From positions 62,001 through 126,000 of the forward strand of contig NZ_JABRWP010000001.1 in assembly GCF_013249045.1 (NCBI RefSeq): DNA of 64,000 nt, given 5' to 3'. Both the position numbers and the translations under genes were made by a program. This stretch comes from Winogradskyella eckloniae (lineage in GTDB: Bacteria; Bacteroidota; Bacteroidia; Flavobacteriales; Flavobacteriaceae). The notes beneath the pieces are model-generated. The model was not told where the DNA came from, ran no database searches, and worked only from the letters and a program-made list of their open reading frames with translations. Positions 17,730 to 26,953 of the stretch are shown here, one piece after another (the stretch's first letter is position 1; every line of letters begins with the position of its first letter).

Positions 17730-18239
17730 ATGCAATCTAGAACTGCGTCTCAATCTAAAACTATTGTAACCGATTTAGTGTTACCAAGTGAAACCAACCC
17801 AATCAATAATTTATTTGGTGGCGAATTATTAGCTCGTATGGATAGAGCTGCTAGTATTTCTGCTAGAAGACACTCTAGACGTATTGTTGTTACAGCTTCT
17901 GTAAATCATGTCGCATTTAATAGATCTGTGCCCTTAGGAAGTGTTGTAATGATTGAAGCCAAAGTTTCTAGAGCGTTTTCATCATCGATGGAAGTTTATA
18001 TGGACGTTTGGATAGAAGACAGAGAGTCTGGCGAATGCGTTAAAGCCAATGAAGCTATTTATACGTTTGTTGCTGTAGATGAAACCGGAAGACCTGTAAA
18101 AGTACCAGAATTGATACCTGAAACAGAATTAGAAAAGCAACGTTTTGATGCCGCTTTGCGTCGTAAACAATTGAGCTTATTATTGGCAGGAAAAATGAAA
18201 CCAGATGATGCTACTGAACTTAAAGCACTTTTTGATTAA
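17730..18239 (+). CDS. Acyl-CoA thioesterase, hotdog fold
   Basis: A 169-residue single hotdog-domain protein of the YciA/BFIT type, which hydrolyses acyl-CoA to free acid and CoA. The N-terminal stretch NPINNLFGGELLARMD contains the conserved Asn and Asp around the active site, followed by the long hotdog helix and strands with VTASVNHVAFNRSVPLG and the ESGECVKANEAIYTFVAVD segment. It would act as a cytoplasmic hexamer or trimer of dimers. Its stop codon shares TTAA with the stop of the convergent EnvC-like gene. Acyl-chain preference is unknown. Confidence 0.9.
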   Translation: MQSRTASQSKTIVTDLVLPSETNPINNLFGGELLARMDRAASISARRHSRRIVVTASVNHVAFNRSVPLGSVVMIEAKVSRAFSSSMEVYMDVWIEDRESGECVKANEAIYTFVAVDETGRPVKVPELIPETELEKQRFDAALRRKQLSLLLAGKMKPDDATELKALFD

Positions 18240-19462
18240 TACTTAGCTAACCAAGGTTCTGGATTAAGAACTTGATCGTTTTTATATATTCTGAAACCTA
18301 AAAGTGATTCGCCAGATAATTTGTTAGCGAAAACTTTACCTATTACTTGCCCAGTTTTTATTTTATCGCCTTTCTTAACCTTAACTTCAGAAAGGTTCAT
18401 ATAAACCGTTAAATAACTACCATGTCTTACGAAAATTGCAGGATTACCTCGTTTCATCACGTGGATTTGAGCAACCACACCATTAAAAACAGCTTTTACA
18501 TCAGAGTTAGCGTCCGTTGCAATGTAAATACTTTTATAATTTTGAGTAATAGAGTTATCTGTTAATGAGCGTCTTTTTCCAAATTTCCCCTTAATAACGC
18601 CTCTAGAAACTGGCCAACCTAATCGTCCTCTATTAGATTCAAAATTTGCAGATAGTTTTTTTGCTTCTGGTGTTTCTACAAACTTACCTTTGGCCGATGT
18701 TTTACCCGTTTTCTTATTTGCAGCAGCAATGGTTTCTTTTATTAATCGATCAATCTCTTTATCTAATTGTGCCGCTTCTTGCTTTTTCTTTTTAATCTGG
18801 GCTGTAAATTTTCCCATTTCAGATTTAATAGAGGTCATTAACTCTTCTCGCTGTTTTAATTCGCCTTCTAATTCACGTTTAGCAACTCGGTTTTCTTCAA
18901 TTAGTTTTTGCTTGTCTTCTTTCTGCTTATTTAATTGAACATTTAATACCTCTAATTCTTTAGTTTTAGCCTTTATGGCAACACCTTGTTCCTTTTGATA
19001 ATTAGAATACTGTTTTATGTATTGTAAGCGTTTGTAGGCTTGCTGAAAGTTGCTAGACGACAATAAAAACATCACTTTACTTTGCTCAGACTTACTTTTA
19101 TAAGATTTTACAACCATGGCAGCATAATCATCTTTAAGCTCTTTTAGCTGCGTTTTTAAACTAGCAATTTCATTTTGATTGCTATTGATCTCTCGCGTCA
19201 ATAAATTAGCTTGTTCGTTAGTTATTCTTATTAAATTTTTACGAACGCTTACTTTATAGTTGATGTCTTCAATGAGTGTAATTGCAGATTTCTGCTCTTT
19301 CTTTTTACTATATAATAATGCATTTATCAGCTTTATTTCTTTTAGTTTTTGCTGACGTTGTGCCTCCAGTTCTTTTTGCTTATTACTTTGCGCAAAACCT
19401 ATTGCTGTAGAAAATAAAAACCCTAACATAAAAACGATATATGTTAGTTTTTTAATTGTCAT
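18236..19462 (-). CDS. EnvC-like murein hydrolase activator (degenerate M23 domain)
   Basis: Starting at ATG 19462 (nine codons inside the longest frame), the protein has a signal peptide ending at GFAQS. Two long coiled-coil blocks rich in Lys/Glu/Gln follow (about 20-105 and 150-250). A C-terminal LytM/M23 fold occupies roughly 285-408. The zinc ligands of active M23 peptidases are missing: the first His position reads in NYKSIYIATD and the final HxH region reads VYMNLSEV. It is thus probably a non-enzymatic activator of amidases at division, as in EnvC. It is the last gene of a five-gene minus-strand run starting at 21983. Confidence 0.88.
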   Translation of the reverse strand: MTIKKLTYIVFMLGFLFSTAIGFAQSNKQKELEAQRQQKLKEIKLINALLYSKKKEQKSAITLIEDINYKVSVRKNLIRITNEQANLLTREINSNQNEIASLKTQLKELKDDYAAMVVKSYKSKSEQSKVMFLLSSSNFQQAYKRLQYIKQYSNYQKEQGVAIKAKTKELEVLNVQLNKQKEDKQKLIEENRVAKRELEGELKQREELMTSIKSEMGKFTAQIKKKKQEAAQLDKEIDRLIKETIAAANKKTGKTSAKGKFVETPEAKKLSANFESNRGRLGWPVSRGVIKGKFGKRRSLTDNSITQNYKSIYIATDANSDVKAVFNGVVAQIHVMKRGNPAIFVRHGSYLTVYMNLSEVKVKKGDKIKTGQVIGKVFANKLSGESLLGFRIYKNDQVLNPEPWLAKY

Positions 19463-19516
19463 ATTTCTATGCGATTTCTCGTTGATCATGTTTTTATCTG
19501 TCTAGATGACAAACCA

Positions 19517-20311
19517 TTATTTTATTACTATTTCTTTATAACCTGAAGGGATTTTAAATGGAAAACGCACTTCATCGTTCAAAGATACGGATTTAAACGC
19601 CATAGCAACGGCAACTTCATTACTATCATCAACGGCAACAATTCTAATGTTTTTAGGAATGATTTCTTCATCTATTTCTTGATATGAAGCGTAATCTACT
19701 TGTAGCATTCGTTTTTTTAATGGTTGTTGCAGTTGTAAACTATCCATTTTAAAGTGCGATGGGTTTAATAAATAAAACAAATCCATAAGTGCACTTTGAT
19801 CTTTAGGACTTACTGCGTAAGAATTTCCACTTAAAGCAACCTGATGTGGTTGTTCTTTAAGGTCAAAAATAGCCTGACCTAATAAGATATTCTGTACTTT
19901 CATAAAATCTAATTCAATACCAACAACATCACTTAATAGTTTGTAATCGCCATCAAAATATTCATTATCTATTTTATTATAAAATCTTACTTTATCTGGT
20001 GTGATCATCATACGAGCCAAACCCAAAACAGATTCGCTTAACCAAATTACTTTATCTTTTTCTATACGCAGTGTAAAACCTGCACCTTGCGTTTTATCGT
20101 TCTGCGTTATGTCTATTTTTACTCTAGCCTTTAGCGTATTAAACGCAGTGCTATTTTTTTCGTGTTGCTTAATGACTTGTTTTACAGAAAGCTTATCACT
20201 GGCTTTACCTGAGGCAATTACGTTTTTTGTAGAATTACAACTCAACGTAAATAGAATGAGTAAAATACCAACACTCACCTTTGCTTTTTTATATATTTGG
20301 GTTAACTCCAT
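19517..20311 (-). CDS. DUF4292 lipoprotein
   Basis: A 264-residue lipoprotein: hydrophobic signal, FTLSC with the lipidated Cys at 25, then a LolA/LolB-like antiparallel beta domain (KARVKIDITQNDKTQGAGFTLRI, VIWLSESVLGLARMMITPDKVRFYN). These match DUF4292, a Bacteroidota family distantly resembling outer-membrane lipoprotein carriers. A lipid or lipoprotein-handling role is inferred from the fold. It is six bases downstream of the TPR gene and 54 bases upstream of the EnvC-like start, in the same operon. Confidence 0.85.
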   Translation of the reverse strand: MELTQIYKKAKVSVGILLILFTLSCNSTKNVIASGKASDKLSVKQVIKQHEKNSTAFNTLKARVKIDITQNDKTQGAGFTLRIEKDKVIWLSESVLGLARMMITPDKVRFYNKIDNEYFDGDYKLLSDVVGIELDFMKVQNILLGQAIFDLKEQPHQVALSGNSYAVSPKDQSALMDLFYLLNPSHFKMDSLQLQQPLKKRMLQVDYASYQEIDEEIIPKNIRIVAVDDSNEVAVAMAFKSVSLNDEVRFPFKIPSGYKEIVIK

Positions 20312-20317
20312 TGCTAA

Positions 20318-21676
20318 TTATAGTTTAAGGGCTTTTGCCTTTTTAGCAAACGTTTCTGATTTACTAATATTATTCAATGCCTTGTGGGCAATACTTAATT
20401 CTGAATAAAAATCGGCTTCCATATTTGGGTTATCAATTAAAAACTCTAATCCCATTTCTAAGTTATCAATTGCTTTTTTAGAATAACCTAATTTATTATT
20501 TGCCACACCAACTACTAAATACAAAATGGGTTGTGCTGGATATAATTCTAATGCTTGTTCTCCGCCATTTACAGCGCTTGTGTAGTCTTCAATATCTATT
20601 TGTAGTAGTAATACGTCTTTTATAAGTTTAAAGTCGTCTGGTGTTTGTTTTAAGGCTTCTTTAAAATTAGTGAGTGCTTTTATCTTGTCACCTGCTTTAA
20701 GATAATAATAGCCTAAGTCACTATGCGTTTGTGCATCTTTATTGTCGTCTACTAATGATGTTATATCTATTAAATGCGATTCGTATTCTGGGTTCCTTCC
20801 TACAAATGCCACAAAATCTTTAAGCACTTTTGCTTTTGCATCTGCATTGATCTCTGGGCTTGTTAAAACCGTTTTAACAGAACCTATAGCATCTTCTACC
20901 TTTCCATCTTGCAAATAAAACTTATACAAAGCCAAATGCACAAATTTAGAGTCTGGCTTTGTTTTTAATAAATTTTCTGCCGCTTTATAGGCATTTTTTC
21001 GATCACCTGTTTGGCTATATCTATAAATAAGTTTTAAGTGATTATCCTCATTGTTAGGGTTATTAGCAATGCGTTGTTCCAAGTTTTCTATTCTGTCATC
21101 TGCATTACCTGTGATGCTGTAAATATCATTGCGCATAGCATCTCTAGATTCACTCAGCCCAAATTCTGCATCTAACTCATCTAAAATATCTAATGCTTGC
21201 TTATATTTTTCTTCTCTAACATAGAGTGCTGCCAGGTCTTCTTTGTAATCTGGATGGTATTTTACCAGCTGTTTAATAGTCTTTAGAGCATTTTTAATAT
21301 CTTCTTGTTGAAAATATACATCGTAGAGCTCATCTAAAAACCAAACATTATCAGGCTGCATTTCTATTGCTTTTTTTAGATGGTCTTCTGCGGCTCCAAA
21401 ATTTTTGAGTTTGTTGTAGTTTTTACCTAACTCAAAATAAATAACCGGTTTTTTACTATCGAGATTTAAACATTTATGAAGTGCTTCCACAGCTTTATCA
21501 TAATTTTCGATGCCTTTCTGTTTTAAGGCTTCAAAGAAATGTTCTTGAAATTCATCTTCATAATTTCCTAAATCGTCATCTGGTCTTTTATTAAAATCAA
21601 CTTGAGCATAGCTTGCCTGTGGAACGCCTAACATTCCGAAGATAAAAATCAATAATAAGATATAATTCTTATTCAC
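20318..21676 (-). CDS. TPR-repeat protein, exported
   Basis: A 452-residue protein with a signal peptide ending near PQASYAQ, then roughly ten tetratricopeptide repeats covering most of the length (for example KGIENYDKAVEALHKCLNL and DKIKALTNFKEALKQTP). Such solenoids scaffold periplasmic complexes. No catalytic domain is visible. It overlaps the upstream monooxygenase-fold gene by eight bases and is six bases from the DUF4292 gene. This TPR/DUF4292/EnvC order, as I recall, is common in flavobacteria, suggesting a shared envelope role. Confidence 0.88.
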   Translation of the reverse strand: MNKNYILLLIFIFGMLGVPQASYAQVDFNKRPDDDLGNYEDEFQEHFFEALKQKGIENYDKAVEALHKCLNLDSKKPVIYFELGKNYNKLKNFGAAEDHLKKAIEMQPDNVWFLDELYDVYFQQEDIKNALKTIKQLVKYHPDYKEDLAALYVREEKYKQALDILDELDAEFGLSESRDAMRNDIYSITGNADDRIENLEQRIANNPNNEDNHLKLIYRYSQTGDRKNAYKAAENLLKTKPDSKFVHLALYKFYLQDGKVEDAIGSVKTVLTSPEINADAKAKVLKDFVAFVGRNPEYESHLIDITSLVDDNKDAQTHSDLGYYYLKAGDKIKALTNFKEALKQTPDDFKLIKDVLLLQIDIEDYTSAVNGGEQALELYPAQPILYLVVGVANNKLGYSKKAIDNLEMGLEFLIDNPNMEADFYSELSIAHKALNNISKSETFAKKAKALKL

Positions 21677-21983
21677 TTTGTTGTTTTTTAAGCAGGTCTT
21701 CTATCATTTCAAACGTCTCTAAGACTTCAAATTTTTCGCATGAGGCTCTCATTTTTTCTCTAAAACGATTAGCTTCTTTAGGTAAATTTCCACCTGCATT
21801 ATCAAACGTTTCTTTATCTGGCCACTGTGCGTATGCAAAATAACTTAAGGCATCTTTTTTGTGTAATCTAGAGCCTAAACTGCCTTCGTTTTTGTATATC
21901 AATTCTGTTAAACCTTTCCAAGCTTCAATAAAATCTTCTTCCTGATTGGGTTTTATTTTAATAGTATACAAAATGATATACAT
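21669..21983 (-). CDS. Antibiotic biosynthesis monooxygenase-fold protein
   Basis: A 104-residue protein of the dimeric alpha-beta barrel (ABM/DUF718-like) type: an N-terminal strand YIILYTIKIKP, a helix with EEDFIEAWKGLTELI, and the SYFAYAQWPDKETFDNAG segment. Members range from quinol monooxygenases to proteins without known activity, so no reaction is assigned. It overlaps the TPR gene by eight bases at its 3' end, which implies translational coupling. Confidence 0.78.
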   Translation of the reverse strand: MYIILYTIKIKPNQEEDFIEAWKGLTELIYKNEGSLGSRLHKKDALSYFAYAQWPDKETFDNAGGNLPKEANRFREKMRASCEKFEVLETFEMIEDLLKKQQSE

Positions 21984-22039
21984 CCTTGCTAGATTTTAAT
22001 TATAAGATGTCTTTCAAAAGTTGTTCCAAAGATTACTCA

Positions 22040-22066
22040 ACTAAAAAAGAGATTCCTGCTTACGCA
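22040..22066. repeat. Degenerate CCTG...CAGG palindrome
   Basis: ATTCCTGCTTACGCAGCAAT lies just beyond the nucleotidyltransferase stop. It resembles the elements at 13994, 23101 and 26940 and the ATTCCTGC...GCAGGAAT palindromes common between flavobacterial genes. Confidence 0.4.
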
Positions 22067-22074
22067 GCAATGCA

Positions 22075-23094
22075 TTACTCCATAATTGTATAATCTCCTA
22101 TACTAATCTTAGTAAACTCGCCATTGTACTTAACGTAATTACCGATCATAGCTTCATCTAAATTAGCATTTTTGATTTTGCTTTGGTTTTGTATTAAGCT
22201 ATTTTTAACGGTTGAATTTTCTATAACACAATCTTTACCTATAGACACATGTGGTCCAACGGTTGTGTTTTTCAAAATGGTTCCTTTACCAATATAACAA
22301 GGCTCAATTATTGTTGCGTTTTCTAAAACGACAGAATCGTCAATTAATTGCTCTTCGTTGTCTGCTGTTAAAAAGCCTAACATTTTGGCATTAGTTTCTA
22401 AGGTAACGGCTTTGTTTCCACAGTCCATCCACTCATCAACGGTTCCGGTTTTAAATACTTTCCCATCTGCCATCATACGTTTAATACCATCATTAATTTG
22501 GTATTCGCCACCATTCATTATGTTTTCGTCTAAGATTTCTTGTAATTTTTCTTTTAAAACGGCAACATCTTTAAAGTAATAAATACCAATTACGGCCTGA
22601 TCACTAACAAAAGATTCTGGCTTTTCTACAAGCTCAACAATATTTTGATCGTCATTTAATTTTACTACACCATACGCTTCTGGGTTTTCTACACATTTAG
22701 TCCAAATCACACTATCTGCAGATGGATCTAGATCAAATTCTGCTCTAATTAAAGTATCTGCATACGCAATTACTGCTGGTCCTGAAAGAGATGGTTTTGC
22801 ACTCATTATCGCATGACCTGTACCTAAAGGTTGGTCTTGTCTATAAATAGATGCTTTTGCGCCTAAGCCTTCTGCCAATTCTTTTAGACTACTTACAACC
22901 TCTTCTCCAAAAAACGCTGGATCTCCTAAAACGAACGCAATTTCTTCTATAGGTTGCTTTAATACTTTTGCAATATCTTTAACTAAACGATGCACTATTG
23001 GTTGACCTGCAACCGGAATTAAAGGTTTAGGTACTGTTAAACTATGTGGTCTAAGACGAGAGCCTCGACCTGCCATTGGTACTATTATTTTCAT
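22075..23094 (-). CDS. Sugar-phosphate nucleotidyltransferase
   Basis: A 339-residue NDP-sugar pyrophosphorylase that joins a sugar 1-phosphate to a nucleotide. The N-terminal Rossmann domain has PMAGRGSRLRPHSLTVPKPL, the signature loop with its catalytic Arg and Lys. The C-terminal part (about 245-339) has left-handed beta-helix hexapeptide repeats (ATIIEPCYIGKGTILKNTTV). It resembles RmlA, GlmU and Mpg homologues, and the sugar cannot be chosen from sequence. Dut and a flippase lie upstream in the same direction. The leader carries a palindrome like that of trpS. Confidence 0.88.
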   Translation of the reverse strand: MKIIVPMAGRGSRLRPHSLTVPKPLIPVAGQPIVHRLVKDIAKVLKQPIEEIAFVLGDPAFFGEEVVSSLKELAEGLGAKASIYRQDQPLGTGHAIMSAKPSLSGPAVIAYADTLIRAEFDLDPSADSVIWTKCVENPEAYGVVKLNDDQNIVELVEKPESFVSDQAVIGIYYFKDVAVLKEKLQEILDENIMNGGEYQINDGIKRMMADGKVFKTGTVDEWMDCGNKAVTLETNAKMLGFLTADNEEQLIDDSVVLENATIIEPCYIGKGTILKNTTVGPHVSIGKDCVIENSTVKNSLIQNQSKIKNANLDEAMIGNYVKYNGEFTKISIGDYTIME

Positions 23095-23097
23095 AAT

Positions 23098-23118
23098 TAT
23101 GCCTGCGAAAGCAGGTAT
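23098..23118. repeat. CCTGC...GCAGG short palindrome, copy in nucleotidyltransferase leader
   Basis: Read on the minus strand, ACCTGCTTTCGCAGGCAT precedes the ATG by about seven bases. The trpS leader has ACCTGTTTTCGCAGGTAA at nearly the same distance from its ATG, although the genes are unrelated. Confidence 0.55.
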
Positions 23119-23219
23119 CTTTTAGGTTATACTTATATTTTTTATTCTAACTTAATATTACTAACAAGAGTCAAAATATCACTTTTATAACTCTTTTTAT
23201 TCGATTTGTAGCCTTGTAA

Positions 23220-23654
23220 TTATTTTACACCTGTACTTCCAAAACCACCTTCTCCTCTATCCGTTTCAGATAATTCTAAAACATCTACCCATTCTGCACG
23301 TTCGTGTTTTGCAATAACTAATTGTGCAATACGCTCACCATTATTAATTTCAAAATCTTCGTTAGACAGGTTTACTAATATTACACCGATTTCGCCTCTG
23401 TAATCTGCATCTATTGTTCCTGGTGCATTAAGGACTGTAATTCCTTTTTTTGCGGCTAATCCACTTCTTGGTCTTACCTGCGCTTCTGTACCAATTGGTA
23501 ATTCTATAAATAACCCTGTACCAACAATTGTTCTTTCTAAAGGTTTTAAAATTCTAGATTCTGTTAAGCTTGCACGTAAATCCATACCAGCGGAAGCTAT
23601 GGTTTCATAATGCGGTAAATCGTGTCTGGATTTATTTATTACTTTTATTTTCAT
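23220..23654 (-). CDS. dut: Deoxyuridine 5'-triphosphate nucleotidohydrolase
   Basis: A 144-residue trimeric dUTPase that hydrolyses dUTP to dUMP and pyrophosphate, keeping uracil out of DNA. All five motifs are visible in order: [29 protein letters not shown] with the catalytic Asp, RIAQLVI and the C-terminal [10 protein letters not shown]. Length is normal. It starts two bases downstream of the flippase stop, so the two are co-transcribed, apparently without a functional link. Confidence 0.98.
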   Translation of the reverse strand: MKIKVINKSRHDLPHYETIASAGMDLRASLTESRILKPLERTIVGTGLFIELPIGTEAQVRPRSGLAAKKGITVLNAPGTIDADYRGEIGVILVNLSNEDFEINNGERIAQLVIAKHERAEWVDVLELSETDRGEGGFGSTGVK

Positions 23655-23656
23655 GT

Positions 23657-25120
23657 TTACTTTTGTCTGTTCAATACTTGTTTTAACTCTTTCTTTTCAA
23701 GCATAATAACTAAGCCCAAAAATACAATTAACATTGCAATTCCTATCAAATAATTTTCGCGATAGTTATAAAAAAATGTAAATGAGAATACGATAGAGGT
23801 CACAAGGTATAGACTTATTTTCTTGAGATTATATGGGATTGGATAGTATTTTCGTCCAAAATAAAACGATAATAGCATCATAATAGCGTACGCGGAAACG
23901 GTTGCAATGGCAGAACCTTTAAATCCTATTTTAGGAATTAAAACAAAATTTAACACCAAGGTTACTAAAGCTCCAAATATTGAAATATAAGCACCAAACT
24001 TAGTACGATCTGTAATTTTATACCATACTGAAAGGTTGTGGTAAATGCCTAAACAAAAATTAGCTAAAAGTATAAAAGGTACAATCCACATGGCGTCGTA
24101 ATAAGCTTCACTTAAAATAATATAAGGCTTTAAAAGATCAGCAAATACAACTACTACTAAAAGAATCACCGAACCAAACGCAATAAAGTATTCTAAAATC
24201 TTAGCATAGTTTTTTTGTGGATTTTCAGTCTTAGAATGACTAAAAAAATAAGGCTCAATACCTAAACGAAAAGCGGTTGCAAACAAGGTCATAAATAAAG
24301 CGAGCTTGTAACAGGCTGAATACATCCCAATTTGTTGGTCTGCAATATCATCTGGTAAAAGATATTCTAATAAAATACGATCAAAGGTTTCGTTCACAGA
24401 ATATGCAATACCTGCGATGAGTACAGGTAATGCATAACGCATCATTTTTTTCCATAAAACGGCGTCGAATTTTAATTTAATTTTAGCGTAAAATGGCGCT
24501 AATGCTAACAACGTTAATCCGCTTGCTATAACATTAGAAATAAATATATAGCTAATTTCATACGATTCTACATAAATATTATTGAAAATCGTATTCCCTT
24601 TTGCAAGGTCTTTTAAATATAATAAGAGGAATATATTAAGCCCTAAATTAACTGCGACATTACAAATCTTAATTATAGCATATCGCATAGGTTGCGCAGT
24701 GGCTCTTAACCAAGAAAACGGTATTATTACTAAAGCGTCTAACAGTAAAATAACAAATACTAAATTTAGATACTTTAGGTCTATATTAATGAGTGTTGAG
24801 ATCTGAGTTCTAAATAAAAAGGCGATTCCAATAAGTGCAAATGAGCTAAATATTAATGTTATTGCCGAGGTACTTATTACCTTTTCTTGGTCTTCTTCTT
24901 TATTAAAAAACCTAAAAAAAGCGGTTTCCATGCCATAGGCCAATAAGACATTAAAAAGTACAAAATAGGCAAATATAAATGATACTCTACCGTATTCTTC
25001 TACAGATAATACGTCTGGATTGGTATAAAGTGGTACCAGAATAAAACCTAACATCCTTGGCAAAACCGTTGCTAAGCCATAAATGAAAGTTTGTTTAAAA
25101 AGTGATTTAAATCCGCTCAA
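23657..25120 (-). CDS. Polysaccharide flippase (Wzx/MATE-like)
   Basis: A 487-residue integral inner-membrane protein with about 12-14 hydrophobic helices, of the MOP/oligosaccharidyl-lipid flippase family. The N-terminal segment [20 protein letters not shown] and the [13 protein letters not shown] segment are typical of this group. It would move lipid-linked sugars to the periplasmic face. It is the first gene of a transcript with dut and the nucleotidyltransferase. It is distinct from the second, shorter flippase at 59697. The product moved is unknown and could include lipid-linked wall precursors. Confidence 0.9.
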   Translation of the reverse strand: MSGFKSLFKQTFIYGLATVLPRMLGFILVPLYTNPDVLSVEEYGRVSFIFAYFVLFNVLLAYGMETAFFRFFNKEEDQEKVISTSAITLIFSSFALIGIAFLFRTQISTLINIDLKYLNLVFVILLLDALVIIPFSWLRATAQPMRYAIIKICNVAVNLGLNIFLLLYLKDLAKGNTIFNNIYVESYEISYIFISNVIASGLTLLALAPFYAKIKLKFDAVLWKKMMRYALPVLIAGIAYSVNETFDRILLEYLLPDDIADQQIGMYSACYKLALFMTLFATAFRLGIEPYFFSHSKTENPQKNYAKILEYFIAFGSVILLVVVVFADLLKPYIILSEAYYDAMWIVPFILLANFCLGIYHNLSVWYKITDRTKFGAYISIFGALVTLVLNFVLIPKIGFKGSAIATVSAYAIMMLLSFYFGRKYYPIPYNLKKISLYLVTSIVFSFTFFYNYRENYLIGIAMLIVFLGLVIMLEKKELKQVLNRQK

Positions 25121-25142
25121 GAGTATTATTATCAGTAAGACT

Positions 25143-25175
25143 CAAAAGTATTAAATTAATGCATTTTAAACCCAA
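25143..25175 (-). promoter_or_regulatory. Promoter of the flippase-dut operon
   Basis: On the minus strand TTG (25175 to 25173), a 22-base spacer and TACTTTTG (25150 to 25143) fit the Bacteroidota promoter consensus, about 23 bases before the flippase ATG. Confidence 0.6.
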
Positions 25176-25262
25176 CCCGTAAGAATTAATATCAAAGTAT
25201 CTTTATTTGACCGTTCTATGCAACACTGATCTAAATAGATAGCATGTATTGAAATCTTAAAA

Positions 25263-26288
25263 TCACAATTGAACAAGGACATTTCGTTTAAACTTTATGC
25301 CGTTTAAAAATGTTCTCATGAGTATAGATTTTATAGAGGTAACAGAGGATGCTCTCTTTTGCCGTTCATAGATTTTGGGCGGACCATTTTCGTAATAAAC
25401 ACCTCTTTTTTCATTTAAATCTGATACTTTAACATACTTAACTTCGCCATTTTCTACAAAACTAATAGCACATTCATTATCTTCTAATGTAAACGGAAAG
25501 TCTGGGTCTTTTTCTGCTTTTTTAAAGGTATAATATGGTGATTTATTTTTTAAAACTGCTGTATATCTCCCAGAGTCTTCTACCAGTTTTGCTTTTAAAT
25601 TTCTAAAATATACACTATCAATTTTGATATGATCCCCTTTATTTACAATAGGAACAAATACATTCATACCTGTACCGCCAATTTTAATGCCAGCATACCA
25701 TTCTTGAAAAGATATGGTCTTTACTTTAAAGGCTGTTGACTCTTGAAAAGTAGCTACAGATGCTAAATGTGAACCCTCACCAGAAACAATCATTGCTTCT
25801 CGTCTTCTTTGATACGCTAAAGGCGGCCCATCTTCATATTGAATACGTTCCTTTTCTAAAACGTTAGCAACCTTATGAAACTTTGTTTTACCGTTTTCAA
25901 TATACCTAATGACGCATTCATTTTCTTGTAAAGTAAATGGATACTCTTCTGATGTGTCTAAATTTTCAAATGTATGATTTGGCGAGTTGTTTTTTAGTAC
26001 AGCTGTATACCTACCGTAATTTCTAACAAGTTGACCTTTTAAATTATTGAAATAAATACTGTCTATTACAACGTTTTCTGCCTTATCTTCTATAGGTACA
26101 AAAACATTAATACCTGAGTTTTCTTCTTCAGTTATTGTATTCCATTCTTGATAATAAATAGGTTTAACCTTAAAAGATAATGGTTCTGCTGCTTGTTTAG
26201 AGTTCACTCGTGAACTTGCACACTGAAAATTAGTAGATAAAACAACTGTTACTGCTAAGGTAAATATTACCCTCTTGAGATGTTTCAT
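25263..26288 (-). CDS. Lipoprotein with two copies of an unknown domain
   Basis: A 341-residue protein with a signal peptide and a probable lipidated Cys at 23 (STNFQC). It contains a tandem duplication with a period of about 148 residues: copy 1 starts near residue 39 (FKVKPIYYQEW) and copy 2 near 187 (FKVKTISFQEW). Both continue with GxNVFVPI, IDSxYFxNLK, GRYTAVLKN, SPxxTF, ECxIxFxENG and YExGPPxxYxR. The next gene carries one more copy. I recognise no family. The C-terminus is basic. The domain is likely an all-beta, cell-surface or periplasmic module with one conserved Cys. Confidence 0.82.
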   Translation of the reverse strand: MKHLKRVIFTLAVTVVLSTNFQCASSRVNSKQAAEPLSFKVKPIYYQEWNTITEEENSGINVFVPIEDKAENVVIDSIYFNNLKGQLVRNYGRYTAVLKNNSPNHTFENLDTSEEYPFTLQENECVIRYIENGKTKFHKVANVLEKERIQYEDGPPLAYQRRREAMIVSGEGSHLASVATFQESTAFKVKTISFQEWYAGIKIGGTGMNVFVPIVNKGDHIKIDSVYFRNLKAKLVEDSGRYTAVLKNKSPYYTFKKAEKDPDFPFTLEDNECAISFVENGEVKYVKVSDLNEKRGVYYENGPPKIYERQKRASSVTSIKSILMRTFLNGIKFKRNVLVQL

Positions 26289-26394
26289 TTTTTAATAGCT
26301 TAAAGATTTGGATGTGCAATATATAAATAAATCCATTAAAGGCAATATAAATCCGATAAACGGTAATATTTTGTAAGAAGTAATGTAAAAAATG

Positions 26395-26850
26395 TTAATT
26401 TTTAGTAGGAGAACTGGGATAATTTATAGTTTGACGCTTCATAACACCAAAAACCTTATGATAAAAAAGGCCTTTTCTGTTCTTAATTTTGTAGCTAATT
26501 ACACATTCATCGACACTACTATCAAAGGAATAAAAGTTAGATGTTTTTGTTCTAATTTTATGATTATCAGAATGTAAGTTTGCTACATATAAGAGGCTGT
26601 CAACTGGGCTATTTTTTAATTTTAATACGTTTTCTCTAAAAAGTACACTGTCTAAAATGATAGTATTTTCATTTAAGCGTACGTATAAATTTATGCCACT
26701 TTTACCAGATGCTATGCCTGAGTTCCAAGGTTTATAATAAGCCTCTTTTATAGTCGTAGATGGTATATCTGTCAATTTTGATACTGAAGTGCATTTCATT
26801 AGACATAAAGCCACTAGAAGCACAAAACAAATGCCTATTGTTGTTTTCAT
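26395..26850 (-). CDS. Lipoprotein with one copy of the same unknown domain
   Basis: A 151-residue protein with a signal peptide and a Cys at 16 or 20 that could be lipidated. Residues about 35-145 align with the repeats of the next gene: AYYKPWNSGI, SGINLYVRL, ILDSVLFRENVLKL, DECVISYKIKNRKGLFYHKV and INYPS. It is clearly more diverged than the two copies are from each other. It lies about 100 bases upstream of the two-copy gene and is probably an older paralogue. Function is unknown. Confidence 0.78.
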   Translation of the reverse strand: MKTTIGICFVLLVALCLMKCTSVSKLTDIPSTTIKEAYYKPWNSGIASGKSGINLYVRLNENTIILDSVLFRENVLKLKNSPVDSLLYVANLHSDNHKIRTKTSNFYSFDSSVDECVISYKIKNRKGLFYHKVFGVMKRQTINYPSSPTKN

Positions 26851-26882
26851 AAGAATCGTAAAATAACCAATGTTGTTGAAAC

Positions 26883-26914
26883 AAAAAAACCTAACTCTAG
26901 TGAGTTAGGTTTTT
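26883..26914. terminator. Terminator of the ATP synthase operon
   Basis: A perfect 10-bp stem (AACCTAACTC / GAGTTAGGTT, 4-base loop) is flanked by seven A on the left and four T on the right. On the minus strand it lies about 40 bases after atpG and ends in a T run, so it terminates the atp operon. Confidence 0.88.
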
Positions 26915-26931
26915 AATATTTTAAAATTAGA

Positions 26932-26952
26932 TGGCTGCTTTTGCAGGTACTA
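26932..26952. repeat. Degenerate CCTGC...GCAGG palindrome after atpG
   Basis: On the minus strand ACCTGCAAAAGCAGC lies directly after the atpG stop and resembles the small palindromes at the trpS and nucleotidyltransferase leaders. Confidence 0.35.
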
Positions 26953-26953
26953 C

